Origin: Cohnella pontilimi
GTDB lineage: Bacteria > Bacillota > Bacilli > Paenibacillales > Paenibacillaceae
DNA: 64,000 nt
Reading direction: 5' to 3'
Assembly (NCBI RefSeq): GCF_005049045.1
Contig: NZ_SUPK01000006.1
Coordinates: 1 to 64,000, forward strand
Position numbers and translations under genes: made by a program. Shown here one piece after another: positions 26,044 through 35,537 of this stretch. How positions within the stretch are numbered: position 1 is the stretch's first letter; every line of letters starts with the position of its first letter. The notes under the pieces were generated by a model. That model ran no database searches, had not been told where the DNA came from, and saw only the letters and a list, made by a program, of their open reading frames with translations.

Positions 26044-26927
26044 ATGATTGAGGGGCTGCCGAACTTGGTGATTCCGAAAAGAAAGAAGACATTTCGAACG
26101 ATCGCACGTATTGTTGCCTTGATAGTCGGTGCCGCACTGGTTGCCGTCGGCCTTGAAATTTTCCTCGTTCCGAACAACATCATTGACGGCGGAATTACCG
26201 GCATCTCCATCATGATGGCGCACGAGCTGCATTTGCCGTGGGAATTTTTCTCGTCGTTCTGAACCTCCCGTTCTTATACATTGGCTATAAACAATTCGGG
26301 AAGACGTTTGCCCTCTCCACGTTATTCGCCGTCATTCTGATGTCTGTCGGTACGACTTTGTTGATCCCGGTACCGCCTCTCACCATAGATCCTTTGCTTG
26401 CAGCTGTGTTTGGCGGCATCATTTTAGGGATTGGCGTCGGCATGGTGATCCGGGCGAACGGCTCGTTGGACGGAATCGAAATCATATCGATTCTCATTAG
26501 TAAACAATCGCCGTTTTCCGTCGGCGAAGTGGTCATGTTTTTTAACATTTTTATATTGGGCAGCGCGGGATTTGTGTTCGGCTGGGATCACGCCATGTAC
26601 TCCTTGATCGCTTACTTCATAGCCGTTAAGCTGATTGACGTCACGATCGAAGGGCTGGATCAGTCAAAATTTGCTTGGATTATCAGCGATAAGCACGAGG
26701 AAATCGGAGACGCCTTGAATTTCGGTTTAGGCGGCGGGGTCACTTATATCACCGGAAAGGGCGCATTTAGCGGCGACGAGCGCAATTTAATACTTATCGT
26801 GATCAACCGGATGGAAGAGGCGAAATTGAAATCGATCGTCGATGAAATCGATCCCGGCGCATTCCTCGCTATCGGCAACATTCACGATGTGAAGGGCGGG
26901 CGCTTCAAGAAGAAAAACAGTCATTAA
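26044..26927 (+). pseudogene. YitT-family membrane protein gene with a one-base frameshift
   Basis: Residues 1-66 from the ATG at 26044 (GGAGG upstream) give the first YitT spans (FLVPNNIIDGGITGISIMM); this frame ends at 26262. The next frame continues seamlessly from about 26239 (VGIFLVVLNLPFLYIGY) to 26927 with four more spans and the C-terminal DUF2179 domain. One base appears to be missing in the codon after LHL (ttgccgtggg). Length and conservation otherwise are of a complete gene, so a sequencing error is possible. Confidence 0.7.
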
Positions 26928-28021
26928 CTGCAGGAAGGCGACTTTTTCCCGGTCACGTAAGATACCGTCAGCAAAATGACAGGCGGTACCACCATAAAAA
27001 CAAGCCCATAGGGTATCCATACGTTTCGGTAGAAGTCCACATAATAAGTCATGTTGGGATAGGCAATATTGGCGATCGCCAGCATGACGGCGGCCAAGGG
27101 AAGGACAAGAGTCCGATGCTCTCTCAGGCGCAAGGTCTGCCCCAAGGAGACAACAGACGCATAAAAACTTACCGCTGTCTTGAAATAAATGGTAAGAAAC
27201 CACATGCCGGCTACTACAATTTGAATACGGCTGAGAAACTCGCCGATATCGATTTTTTGCGCAAGCACGTAAGCCGGATACACATACAACGTCGTTACAT
27301 TCGGTCCCAGCACAAGGATGCAATCCAAGGTTACGATCACGACCAAGGCTCCTCCGACCAACGCGCCCTTCAGCATCGCACTCCCCCTTTTGTGAATGTT
27401 GTCGACAAAAGGAAGAATCATCAAAAAAATGACATATTCCTGAAGGGTAAACATTTGAACACCGCCGAGGAGAACAGGTTTGAACCCATCTTCCATCAAC
27501 GGCTTTAAGTTTTCGATTTTTGCATAGGGCCAAAGAAATCCCACCACCACGAGAAAAAGGAGCACCATCCAAGGAAAAAAAATTTCAGCGGCACGGCCGA
27601 TCGGGGCAAGCCCAAGACGCACGCCCAAGACGACAATAAGCAAAAAAAGCAGGTGCACAAACTCAATTGGAGTTTCGGTCAGGACTTGCGTCGAAACGAA
27701 TTCTCCCACATCCCTGAGCAGCACTGCAGAAAGCATGAAGCAGAACGAGAAGAAGAGCACGGACATCGCTTTGCCCAGCCATTTGCCGAGCAGCAGTTCC
27801 GAGTATTCCGCGGCCGTCCTGTCCGGGAACCTGTCCCCTAACTTCCAGAACAGTAACACGGAGAGAAGCCCAAGTCCGACGCCCAGAATAGAGGCGATCC
27901 AGGCGTCTTGTTTCGCTTCCGCTGCCAACTCGCCGGGAACGAGCAGCATTGACGTTCCAACGGTAAACATAACGACCAATACCGCGAGCTGTCGACTTCC
28001 GATCTTCTCTTCTTCCAACAT
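26924..28021 (-). CDS. gerAB: Spore germination endospore permease, GerAB type
   Basis: Membrane subunit of a germinant receptor in the inner spore membrane, 365 residues with about ten spans and a family-typical start (ASILGVGLGLLSVLLFWKLG, AAEYSELLLGKWLG). In GerAB homologues this subunit binds the germinant. ATG after AAAGGAG. Last gene of the operon; 15 bases separate it from the small membrane gene. It is convergent with the yitT-like gene, overlapping by 4 bases. Confidence 0.88.
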   Translation of the reverse strand: MLEEEKIGSRQLAVLVVMFTVGTSMLLVPGELAAEAKQDAWIASILGVGLGLLSVLLFWKLGDRFPDRTAAEYSELLLGKWLGKAMSVLFFSFCFMLSAVLLRDVGEFVSTQVLTETPIEFVHLLFLLIVVLGVRLGLAPIGRAAEIFFPWMVLLFLVVVGFLWPYAKIENLKPLMEDGFKPVLLGGVQMFTLQEYVIFLMILPFVDNIHKRGSAMLKGALVGGALVVIVTLDCILVLGPNVTTLYVYPAYVLAQKIDIGEFLSRIQIVVAGMWFLTIYFKTAVSFYASVVSLGQTLRLREHRTLVLPLAAVMLAIANIAYPNMTYYVDFYRNVWIPYGLVFMVVPPVILLTVSYVTGKKSPSCS

Positions 28022-28036
28022 GGCGAAACACTCCTT

Positions 28037-28267
28037 TCATGAAAACAAGCCGCGAATGAATTGATTGACCGGTTTGAAAATAACGGAAATGGCATACACC
28101 GGACTCGCAATTTCGATCTTCAGCGCGTGGATCAACAAAAGCCCAACTCCGAACAACAATAACGTGAGAAAGATCCAAAAATCTTTCCATAAACAGCGTC
28201 TGGCCAACGGAAGACCGTCCATCCAGAACATGGCACCCGCGGCTAAGATGATCCCCACTACTGTCAT
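28037..28267 (-). CDS. Small membrane protein inside the ger operon
   Basis: A 76-residue protein with a hydrophobic start (VGIILAAGAMFWM) and a second span (FWIFLTLLLFGVGLLLIHAL), ending in an amphipathic tail. Its ATG overlaps the GerAC stop (ATGA). Similar one- or two-span proteins are encoded in ger operons of several Bacillales (GerD-like or GerX-like small subunits), but I cannot name this one. Its coupled position suggests a role in receptor assembly. Confidence 0.6.
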   Translation of the reverse strand: MTVVGIILAAGAMFWMDGLPLARRCLWKDFWIFLTLLLFGVGLLLIHALKIEIASPVYAISVIFKPVNQFIRGLFS

Positions 28268-29475
28268 CTTGGTGTCCGCCTCGTTGACTCTTCGACCGGA
28301 TCCACAATCATGCCGGTATGCCGAATCCGGATATCGACGTGCGTTTCAAAATCGAGATTGCCGAACTCCTTGATCCAAGTGTGCTCCTCCAACTTCTTCC
28401 ATCCCTTCGGATCGGAGCGGTGGATCTCCGCACCGAAACCGAATATATCCGAGCCGTATTGCTCCTGCACGGTAAGGATCGTTTTCTCGATTACCCGCCT
28501 CAGGCTATCGTTTGTCCTTTTTTGCAATTCCTTCATCGTCTCCGGTTTTTTTAACGATTCCCGGCATTGAGTTTCTCCCACATTCGCCTCCCCGCGAATC
28601 TGAATAGACACATAGGGTTTGCCACGTTTTATATATCCGCGGATTTTATTTTTCGTCCATATCATTTCCAAGCTTGTAACTCCCTCCGTCGAACAGGGAA
28701 TTTGAACGACCGAGTTTTTTACTTTTTCCGTGACGAAGCGATAGGCTCGACTTTCATCCTCTTCCAGCCAACCTGCCAATTTATCTTCTTTGAAAACAGC
28801 CATTCCGGTAAAATGCAGCACGGAAGCCAAATCTGATTGGTCGGTATGATCTAAGGCTTGTCCCGCTATAGGATCGCCCTTTATTTCAATGGCCGGCAGT
28901 GCCGGCTGCATTCCTTCGGTCATCAGAGTGTCAAGCAAGTCGTCCAATTTGACCAGCTTGATGGATCCCCAGTATTTTTCAGAGGCTTTCATCGAATTCA
29001 GGATACTTAGTGCGGGCACTTTTTCAATCGAGGTCAATACTTTCAATATATTTTCCGCGGTTGTACCCCTGGAGACGAGCATGTAGATATTGGCCGATAC
29101 CTCGGGCTCCCTCGTAACGATATCCATCGCTTCGGCGATCCCCTCTCTGGCAAACTCCTCGCCGAATACCAATATCCGGGTTTGACCGGCGAATACTCTT
29201 CGTGGTTCTTCCGTCGTTAATTTCCGAATAGCCTCAAAGATCGTTTTTCCGGTTGCATGGTGGGTCACGATCGGTGCACTGCCGCCGCCCGTGCCTGGTT
29301 TGCCGGATATTTCTCCCGGGTTGACGATTTGGGCGGAAAGCTTATACTCTCCGTCGGATTTGTCAATACCGATCGCGATGGCAATGCCCAACACGTTCAG
29401 TTCCCTTCGGTTCCAACAACTGGTTAAGACCGGTACGATGAGCAGGATAAGCAGGCATTTCGCGAATCCGTTCAT
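28264..29475 (-). CDS. gerAC: Germinant receptor lipoprotein, GerAC type
   Basis: Lipoprotein of 403 residues: signal with lipobox LTSCWNRRELN, then the GerAC N-terminal domain (GIAIGIDKSDGEYKLSAQIVNP, VTREPEVSANIYMLVSRG) and C-terminal DUF with RVIEKTILTVQEQYGSDIFGFG. It anchors the receptor on the outer face of the inner spore membrane. The ATG overlaps the GerAA stop (ATGA). Confidence 0.9.
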   Translation of the reverse strand: MNGFAKCLLILLIVPVLTSCWNRRELNVLGIAIAIGIDKSDGEYKLSAQIVNPGEISGKPGTGGGSAPIVTHHATGKTIFEAIRKLTTEEPRRVFAGQTRILVFGEEFAREGIAEAMDIVTREPEVSANIYMLVSRGTTAENILKVLTSIEKVPALSILNSMKASEKYWGSIKLVKLDDLLDTLMTEGMQPALPAIEIKGDPIAGQALDHTDQSDLASVLHFTGMAVFKEDKLAGWLEEDESRAYRFVTEKVKNSVVQIPCSTEGVTSLEMIWTKNKIRGYIKRGKPYVSIQIRGEANVGETQCRESLKKPETMKELQKRTNDSLRRVIEKTILTVQEQYGSDIFGFGAEIHRSDPKGWKKLEEHTWIKEFGNLDFETHVDIRIRHTGMIVDPVEESTRRTPR

Positions 29476-31067
29476 GGCTGCTTCTTTCCGCCCGCGGCTT
29501 CCGATCCGGAAGCTTTCCGCTTACGGATTACATTCTGCGGGGTAATGGACCGGGGACGGGCGAACAAGGACCGCCAAGGAGCGCGAATGAGCGAATCCTT
29601 CGTATTGTCGGGATCGATCGGAGCAATCGGCGACATATAGGGAACTCCGAAGGACTTCAAGCTGCATAAGTGCAATACGACGGCGATCATCCCGGTAAAC
29701 AGCCCGTACAAACCTGCTGTTGCGGCAACCATCATTAAAAAAAAGCGCAGCATCCGCACGGAGATCGCCATATTGAACGCAGGAATCACAAAATTGGCAA
29801 TCGCGGTAAGGGACACGACAATGACCATCGCGGCGGACACAAGCCCGGCTTGGACGGCCGACTGGCCGATGACCAATGTGCCCACGATGGACACGGATTG
29901 GCCGATCGGCTTCGGCATCCTCAGTCCCCCCTCCCGCAAAATCTCGAATGTGATTTCCATCATCAAAGCCTCAATAACGGCCGGAAACGGGACACCTTCC
30001 CTCTGGCCCGCCAAGCTGATTAATAGCGATGTGGGCAGCAGCTCCTGATGATAGGTCGTAACCGCTATGTAAACGGAAGGCGCAAGCAGCGCGATGCCGA
30101 AACTGATATAGCGCAGCAATCGGATTAACGTCGCGAAATCCGCGCGTTCATAATAATCCTCGGACGACTGGAGGAATTGGACGAACAAAGCGGGTATGAT
30201 CAATACGAACGGCGTTCCCTGCACGAAGATCGCCACCCGTCCTTCCAGGATCGACCCAGCGACGGTATCCGGTCTTTCCGTATTAAAAACGGTAGGAAAA
30301 GGCGTCAGCGTTTTTTCCTGAATGAATTCTTCGATATACCCGCTTTCGAGGATGCCGTCAATATCGATTTTGTCCAGCCGGCAGCGGAGCTCTTGCAGCA
30401 CTTTCTCATCAGCCAGTCCTTTGATATACATGATGGCCACATCGGTTTGGGTCCGCGTCCCGATTTTTCGGCTTTCCAACCAAAGCCGATTGTCCCGAAT
30501 AATGCGGCGGACAAGGGCGGTATTCACATTCAGCGTTTCCGTGAAACCTTCGCGCGGACCGCGGATGACCACTTGCGTGTTCGGCTCTTCCACGCCGCGT
30601 TTTTCTCCGCCCTTGGTGCCGACAGCAATGGCGACGTCGTACCCGTCCAGGAGAATCACGGCACTCCCTGCGAACAACACGGCAAACAGCGTTTCATAAT
30701 CGCGGATCTCCTGGATGTCGCCTGCCGCAAACACGGTCGTCTTCAAATATTCCGGAAGTTGTTGATCAGCCAGATTCTTGGGCAGCTGCTCGGTGCTCGC
30801 TTCCAGGAGGAAGGAATCGAGGAGCGGCTCCACATCCGCCATTCCGGCTATATAGACCAATTTCAATTTGGCTTTCGGATAATAGTGAAGCCGCACTTCC
30901 TTCATGACCAGATCAGGGCTGCAGCCCAACGATTCTTTCAATTGGCTGGTGTTATCGTCCAGCATGGAGGATAACGGTTGCTTGGACGAATCCGGGCTCC
31001 CGGATGGTTGGGCATGATTCGAAGAACCGCCGAACCGTTTTTTGATGGATCTCCAGATGCCGCCCAA
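29472..31067 (-). CDS. gerAA: Germinant receptor subunit, GerAA type
   Basis: A 531-residue subunit. The N-terminal half is the soluble GerA domain (KEVRLHYYPKAKLKLVYIAG, VAIMYIKGLADEKVLQEL); from about residue 280 there are five spans with conserved PVFNTERPDTVAGSILEGR and PKPIGQSVSIVGTLVIGQS. First gene of the A-C-x-B operon. TTG start with GGGG upstream; no better ATG is seen. Confidence 0.9.
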   Translation of the reverse strand: MGGIWRSIKKRFGGSSNHAQPSGSPDSSKQPLSSMLDDNTSQLKESLGCSPDLVMKEVRLHYYPKAKLKLVYIAGMADVEPLLDSFLLEASTEQLPKNLADQQLPEYLKTTVFAAGDIQEIRDYETLFAVLFAGSAVILLDGYDVAIAVGTKGGEKRGVEEPNTQVVIRGPREGFTETLNVNTALVRRIIRDNRLWLESRKIGTRTQTDVAIMYIKGLADEKVLQELRCRLDKIDIDGILESGYIEEFIQEKTLTPFPTVFNTERPDTVAGSILEGRVAIFVQGTPFVLIIPALFVQFLQSSEDYYERADFATLIRLLRYISFGIALLAPSVYIAVTTYHQELLPTSLLISLAGQREGVPFPAVIEALMMEITFEILREGGLRMPKPIGQSVSIVGTLVIGQSAVQAGLVSAAMVIVVSLTAIANFVIPAFNMAISVRMLRFFLMMVAATAGLYGLFTGMIAVVLHLCSLKSFGVPYMSPIAPIDPDNTKDSLIRAPWRSLFARPRSITPQNVIRKRKASGSEAAGGKKQP

Positions 31068-31176
31068 AATTTTCGCCCCCCCCTAGCTGTTTCTCACCGA
31101 CAATCCTCCCCCGTATCTTTTCCTTTTAGAATCCAAAAAATGCAATTGTTTCATGAAAAGTCACAGCCACTCCTCG

Positions 31177-31725
31177 TCACTGGGATAGAACCGACTTTTT
31201 CAGGAACGCTCGTTTCCCTATAAGCGCGGCCAAACAGCCGAACAGGTATCCGCAGCTGTTTAAGATCACGTCGTCGATATCCACTGATCGCCGCTGAATA
31301 ACGTAGCTTGATGCCAACAGAAACTGCAGCGCCTCTATGAAAACTGAAGCCGCCACACCGATCAGCACCATTTTATATATTCGAATGTTGCGCTTTGAAC
31401 CCGCCAAAACGCCAAACGGCAGAAGCAGCAGGATATTGCCGATTAAGTTTCTCATTCCAAAATAAGAGCGATCAAAAGCGCCTTTGATGCTTTTAAGCGG
31501 AATAAAATTAAAAGAAACCGCACCGCCCATATGTTTGTTGGACTCTATCACCCGGCTATCGACGATAAACGGAGCAAGAGTTACCGCAATCACGCCAACT
31601 AGATATATCCACACGGCAGCCGAAACCAAGTGGTAAAAAACTGACTTTCTTCTTATCAAATTCAATACGATCAATAAGGGAAGCGATACGACCCCTAGAA
31701 AAATCACATTTTCGGTTGTATACAT
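31177..31725 (-). CDS. VanZ-family membrane protein
   Basis: A 182-residue protein with five spans and the VanZ signature FNFIPLKSIKG and RNLIGNILLLLPFGVLAG plus the C-terminal EALQFLL-RRSVDIDDVILNSCGYLFG blocks. VanZ-like proteins affect glycopeptide resistance or envelope functions; the exact role is unknown. ATG after GAGAGGAG. It follows the small lipoprotein gene by 22 bases and probably shares its transcript. Confidence 0.85.
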   Translation of the reverse strand: MYTTENVIFLGVVSLPLLIVLNLIRRKSVFYHLVSAAVWIYLVGVIAVTLAPFIVDSRVIESNKHMGGAVSFNFIPLKSIKGAFDRSYFGMRNLIGNILLLLPFGVLAGSKRNIRIYKMVLIGVAASVFIEALQFLLASSYVIQRRSVDIDDVILNSCGYLFGCLAALIGKRAFLKKSVLSQ

Positions 31726-31747
31726 GAAAGTCTCCTCTCACCGTTTA

Positions 31748-32161
31748 TTAGAATGTCCTTCCGAATTGCTCTTCGAACAACGCTTTTATTTTCAATTCCA
31801 GCTTGTCATTCCATTCGTAGTTAACACCGTTGACGGCATTGGGGATAAAGCCGAACTTGCTCTCCTCCCCTTCGAACAGCTCTATACCGAATAAATATCC
31901 GACTCTTCCCTCTTGATTATCGTCAGGGGTAAGCACGATATCTTTTATTTCGCGGAGCCAACTTTGGATCTTCGCTCGATCTGTTACGACCTTTCGTTCC
32001 CCGGAACTTCCGTCCAAGAGCTCGATTTTATCCACTTCCAAAATATCGCCCGGATAGGCTTCGGCTAATGTAATCGACTCCAGTTTCGGCAGCTCGGGTT
32101 GCTCGGTTTTGCAAGCGGTTAGCGAAACAAACATAACGAGAAACATGGACAGCGGCTTCAT
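31748..32161 (-). CDS. Small lipoprotein of unknown function
   Basis: A 137-residue protein whose ATG at 32161 follows AAAGGGGG; the signal (PLSMFLVMFVSL) ends in lipobox LTAC. The mature part has two blocks with conserved-looking charged and aromatic residues (VVTDRAKIQSWLREIKD, GRVGYLFGIELFEGEE). No family recognised. Confidence 0.6.
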   Translation of the reverse strand: MKPLSMFLVMFVSLTACKTEQPELPKLESITLAEAYPGDILEVDKIELLDGSSGERKVVTDRAKIQSWLREIKDIVLTPDDNQEGRVGYLFGIELFEGEESKFGFIPNAVNGVNYEWNDKLELKIKALFEEQFGRTF

Positions 32162-32252
32162 AGTATGCCCCCTTTCGGTTAAAAGCTCTATTATATTAAC
32201 TCCCAAATGTTGGATTAGTTTCAATCTCTTCAAAACGGGTGTTGGCGCACCA

Positions 32253-32282
32253 AAAAAGCCAGAATCATAAGGTTCTGGCTCA
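32253..32282 (-). terminator. Terminator of the VOC-family gene
   Basis: Eight-base perfect arms AGCCAGAA/TTCTGGCT (32259-32266 and 32275-32282), followed on the minus strand by six T. Confidence 0.85.
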
Positions 32283-32333
32283 CTGCGATTCATTCACGTC
32301 CGGCATTTTTATTTAACGAGGCGTTTTGTCTTG

Positions 32334-32723
32334 TTATTTAAGAGGGCAAGCAACCATCCATACATGACCGAAGGGATCTTCAATCTTTCCCACGCGGTCT
32401 CCATGGGGCAAATCCTGAATGGGCCTAAGAGATGCTGCACCTTCATGGACAGCTCTTTCTACCACATCGTCAACACGATCCACATATAGGTAAATGATAA
32501 CCGGTGTGCCGCCCAGCGATTTTGCCGCACGATTGTGTCCGGGAAACTCATCGGCAATCATGATGCGGGCATCCCCCACTCTTATCTCGGCATGTTCAAC
32601 TTTTCCGTCGTCTGTGACCATTCTCGTGACTTCAACGGCACCAAACACTTTAATGTAAAAATCAATGGCTTTGTCGGCCTGGTGTACGGCCAGCATCGGG
32701 ATGGCGGATTTCGGCGTACTCAT
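32334..32723 (-). CDS. VOC-family (glyoxalase/PhnB-like) protein
   Basis: A 129-residue single VOC domain protein, start MSTPKSAIPMLAVHQADKA, with EVTRMVTDDGKVEHAEIRVG and the C-terminal DPFGHVWMVA typical of PhnB-like dioxygenase-fold proteins. His and Glu metal positions appear present (HAEI, GHVW). The enzymatic reaction is not determinable. ATG after GAGGAGGG. Stand-alone gene between terminators. Confidence 0.8.
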   Translation of the reverse strand: MSTPKSAIPMLAVHQADKAIDFYIKVFGAVEVTRMVTDDGKVEHAEIRVGDARIMIADEFPGHNRAAKSLGGTPVIIYLYVDRVDDVVERAVHEGAASLRPIQDLPHGDRVGKIEDPFGHVWMVACPLK

Positions 32724-32805
32724 CTCTTATTCCCTCCTCATTAGGCAACTTTTGTATAAATTCACGTTCATTGGAATGATTCCTCCTCTCATGCAGCCTT
32801 TGCGC

Positions 32806-32837
32806 AAAAAAAACCGGCCCGGAATAACTCCGGACCG
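32806..32837 (-). terminator. Terminator of the SleB-like hydrolase gene
   Basis: Nine-base arms (32815-32823 and 32829-32837) pair on the minus strand with one G-U and are followed by eight T. Confidence 0.9.
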
Positions 32838-32843
32838 ACGCGT

Positions 32844-33815
32844 TTATTTGGCAAAAACATGATTACCGATTTTGGCTACCACTTTCACTTTCTTTAATTT
32901 GGCCGGCTCAAGCTTCGGGTTAAAGAAATAGACAGCGCCGGGAACGTTATTATCGCCGGACAATGCCGCTTTGGCCGCTTTCAGACTGTCCTTGGACGGC
33001 TTCACGTTGGCCAGTTTCCCGTTGCCCGCAGGCGAGAATTGCTTCGGCTCGTAAATGACGCCTTTGACGGTATCGGGATAATCGGGATCATCCACCCGGT
33101 TCATCACCACGCATGCCACAGCGAGTTTCCCCTCGTAAGGTTCATTCCCCGCTTCGATTTGCACCAGGTTGGCCAGAAGCATCAAATCGGCCTGATTGAC
33201 TTCTATTTCCGACTTTGACTTGGCTGCCATAAAGTCGGGAATAACCACTTTCAGGGCCTGACCCGCCGTGAGAGATTCATTCTTTAGTCCGTTGCGCAGC
33301 TGCAATTCTTTCACGGTTGTTTGATATTGCTTGGCAATCCCCCATAAGGTTTCGCCGCTCTCTACGACATGCACAGGCTCCGCTGTCACGACGGGCTTTC
33401 GTTCTTCCTTCCGCCATCCAACATTTGCGTGCATAGACTCCGCGAGAATGCGAAGGGAATAATAAACGTTTCCATCTTTCACTTTAACGGATTCCGAGGT
33501 TTCATAGGTGTGCCCGTTGTAACGGATTATCGTTTGCTCCGTTGGAATGGAAAGCTGATCTCCGATAACGTTCGAAACGGTAATCTGGCCTGTCCCGTCA
33601 TCAATATCAACAACCCATCCCATCATTTCCGAAAATTCCTTTACCGGGGCATAGGACTTTCCATCTACAAGCCATATGCTTTGGCTCATTTCAGCAGGCT
33701 CGTCGCCGATATACAACGCCGGTTCCGCGCTCGCCATTGCCGCGCCGGAGCCAACCGCCACAAACACAGCAAGAGTCGCCGCCGTAATTTTAGTCAGCCA
33801 ATTGATTTTCATCAC
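32844..33815 (-). CDS. SleB-like cell wall hydrolase with stalk and LysM domains
   Basis: Secreted 323-residue protein. A signal peptide (AATLAVFVAVGSGAAMASA) is followed by a copper-amine-oxidase-N-type stalk domain (residues 35-140), a LysM domain (VVESGETLWGIAKQYQTTV, about 150-190), and a hydrolase_2/SleB domain from about 200 (LLANLVQIEAGNEPYEGKLA, VVMNRVDDPDYPDTVKGVIY). The catalytic Glu is in QIEAGNE. It probably cleaves cortex or septal peptidoglycan. GTG start followed at once by ATG; GGAGGG lies close upstream. Confidence 0.85.
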   Translation of the reverse strand: MMKINWLTKITAATLAVFVAVGSGAAMASAEPALYIGDEPAEMSQSIWLVDGKSYAPVKEFSEMMGWVVDIDDGTGQITVSNVIGDQLSIPTEQTIIRYNGHTYETSESVKVKDGNVYYSLRILAESMHANVGWRKEERKPVVTAEPVHVVESGETLWGIAKQYQTTVKELQLRNGLKNESLTAGQALKVVIPDFMAAKSKSEIEVNQADLMLLANLVQIEAGNEPYEGKLAVACVVMNRVDDPDYPDTVKGVIYEPKQFSPAGNGKLANVKPSKDSLKAAKAALSGDNNVPGAVYFFNPKLEPAKLKKVKVVAKIGNHVFAK

Positions 33816-33946
33816 CCTCCGTTTTCACGATGTTGATAAATCTTTTTACTGACTTGGTTGCTTGTAATGATACAAGAAATGACAAGGAAAATTTTAAATA
33901 TGAGTGATTTCTTATTTGAATAGAAGGATTCTCATTTAATAATTGC

Positions 33947-33983
33947 AAAAAAAAAGCCCGAAAAGATTCGTCATCTTTTCGGG
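33947..33983 (-). terminator. Terminator of the DUF3889 gene
   Basis: Ten-base perfect arms CCCGAAAAGA/TCTTTTCGGG (33957-33983), followed on the minus strand by CTTTTTTTTT. Confidence 0.9.
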
Positions 33984-34011
33984 TTTTCGTCCTCACAGCA
34001 ATCCGGCCGGC

Positions 34012-34335
34012 TTATCGATTCGTTTCTTCAAACCCGATCGTTTCGACGCGATCCGTTACGGGATCGAAGCGGATGGTGACATAGACGCCGAATTCCTTGC
34101 CGTCAGGCTTTCTGAGCCATAGTTTAAACTTCTCCTCCGCCTTTCTTGCCGAAATGTATGTACGACCTACGTGCAAATAATCGATGATGGGGAAACCATA
34201 TCGTTTCATCGTTTCTTGCACCGCCATATTGCCCCATTTTGCGTAAGAAGGCTCTGGCTCAGGATGACGAGCGAAAGCTGTGGAGGCCAGAATGGAGAGA
34301 CAACAGATCCATAACATGACCGTTTTTTGTTTCAT
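34012..34335 (-). CDS. DUF3889-family secreted protein
   Basis: A 107-residue exported protein: signal peptide of about 22 residues (VMLWICCLSILASTAFA), then AKWGNMAVQETMKRY, DYLHVGRTYIS, FKLWLRKPDGKEFGVYVTI, the conserved blocks of the small DUF3889 family seen in Bacillus and relatives. Function unknown. ATG after GGAAAGGG. Confidence 0.8.
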   Translation of the reverse strand: MKQKTVMLWICCLSILASTAFARHPEPEPSYAKWGNMAVQETMKRYGFPIIDYLHVGRTYISARKAEEKFKLWLRKPDGKEFGVYVTIRFDPVTDRVETIGFEETNR

Positions 34336-34466
34336 ACCCTCTACCCTTTCCAGTTGTTGTTTGAATTAAATTGCCCATCTCCTATATGAGGTAACCGCCC
34401 GCAGCCAACAAGAAAGCCATACCCCAACGGATATGGCTGATCTTGGACGGCCGAGCCGGCGAGCTG

Positions 34467-35186
34467 TTATCCGGACTTATGAGCAACAAAATCGCAAACT
34501 CGAAAATACGATTCCTGCGCCAGCATTAAATCGGCGTATTTCATAATTCCTTGTCCGATTTCGGGGTCGAACAGCATGGTGAGGTCCAATTCCTGTAATT
34601 CGCTGTGTTCAGCCGCGAATTGAGGGCCGCGGAAATCGTCAAGCGACGGACGATCGGCCTTGAATCCGGCTTGATGAAGAGACCCCATCCACTCATCCAA
34701 CGATAAAATTTTATTGAATTTGAAATAATCGAGGATTTCTTCATAAATAGGCTGAGGGATTTCAGCAAACAAAACGATTTCACGGTCGAGCAGCCGGCCG
34801 TTCGGCTTCAATACCCGATGATATTCCTTCAAAGATTTCGGAACATCGGTAAAAACCGTCACGGATTCTGCGTAGACAACATCGAAAGTTTGATCTTCGA
34901 GAGGGAGCCGCTCAACGCTTCCCTCCACCCATTCGATCCCGGTGAGCCCTTGTTTCTCTGCCCGGCGTTTGGCCTTCTCAAGCATGAGCGGATGTTGATC
35001 CAGTGCGGTGACACGATAACCTTTTTCCGCAAGATAACAAGCCGTTTTCCCCGTGCCGCATCCCACTTCCAATATTCGCAATTCTCCCGGCTCAAGGGCT
35101 TTTTCCAGCAGTCGTTTCGTCGCCTTAAATCCGCCCGGGTGCGCGGAAGCCACCCCAAGACGCGAGAGCAGGTCCATGTATTCCAT
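34467..35186 (-). CDS. Class I SAM-dependent methyltransferase
   Basis: A 239-residue methyltransferase of the UbiE/COQ5-like type. Motif I is ILEVGCGTGKTACYLAEKG, motif II-like Asp in VTALDQHPLM, and later motif DVVYAESVTVF. The C-terminal part is mixed and not diagnostic. The ATG at 35186 is chosen because AAGGA lies about 10 bases upstream. Substrate unknown. Confidence 0.82.
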   Translation of the reverse strand: MEYMDLLSRLGVASAHPGGFKATKRLLEKALEPGELRILEVGCGTGKTACYLAEKGYRVTALDQHPLMLEKAKRRAEKQGLTGIEWVEGSVERLPLEDQTFDVVYAESVTVFTDVPKSLKEYHRVLKPNGRLLDREIVLFAEIPQPIYEEILDYFKFNKILSLDEWMGSLHQAGFKADRPSLDDFRGPQFAAEHSELQELDLTMLFDPEIGQGIMKYADLMLAQESYFRVCDFVAHKSG

Positions 35187-35339
35187 TCCGTTCACATCCT
35201 TCATTCGCTTGTTAACAATCGCAAATCCCCATGACTTTAGGTGAATACAGCCATAACATATGCACAGAGATCCGAACCGCCAGTACGAACACACATTTCG
35301 AATAAGAATCCGCTCCTGCACACGCAAATGTTTACATGC

Positions 35340-35366
35340 AAAAAAAGAACCGCCTGGATAGGCGGT
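35340..35366 (-). terminator. Terminator of the second yjcZ-type gene
   Basis: ACCGCC/GGCGGT arms (35349-35354 and 35361-35366) followed on the minus strand by TCTTTTTTT. Confidence 0.85.
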
Positions 35367-35420
35367 GAAGTCTGGCGATATTTTGTTCCGTTTATTCGTG
35401 ACGTTCTTCGGATTTTGTAC

Positions 35421-35537
35421 TTAGATAATTCCAGCTGCCAGAATGATTACCAGCAGAATAAAGAGAACAAGCACGAATGCTGCACCGCCAAGCCAGCCAA
35501 AACCTCCGCAGCTAAAGCCGCCTCCTACGAATCCCAT
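35421..35537 (-). CDS. YjcZ-type 38-residue membrane mini-protein
   Basis: Paralogue of the 24618-24737 gene: starts MGFVGGGFSCGGFGW and ends in a Val/Leu/Ile span. GGTGGTGAT precedes the ATG, the same site as its paralogue, and a palindromic GTGATG-tatta-TCATCAC (about 35562-35579) lies upstream, again as in the paralogue. Likely spore associated. Beyond 35580 to about 35750 nothing gene-like is seen. Confidence 0.8.
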   Translation of the reverse strand: MGFVGGGFSCGGFGWLGGAAFVLVLFILLVIILAAGII

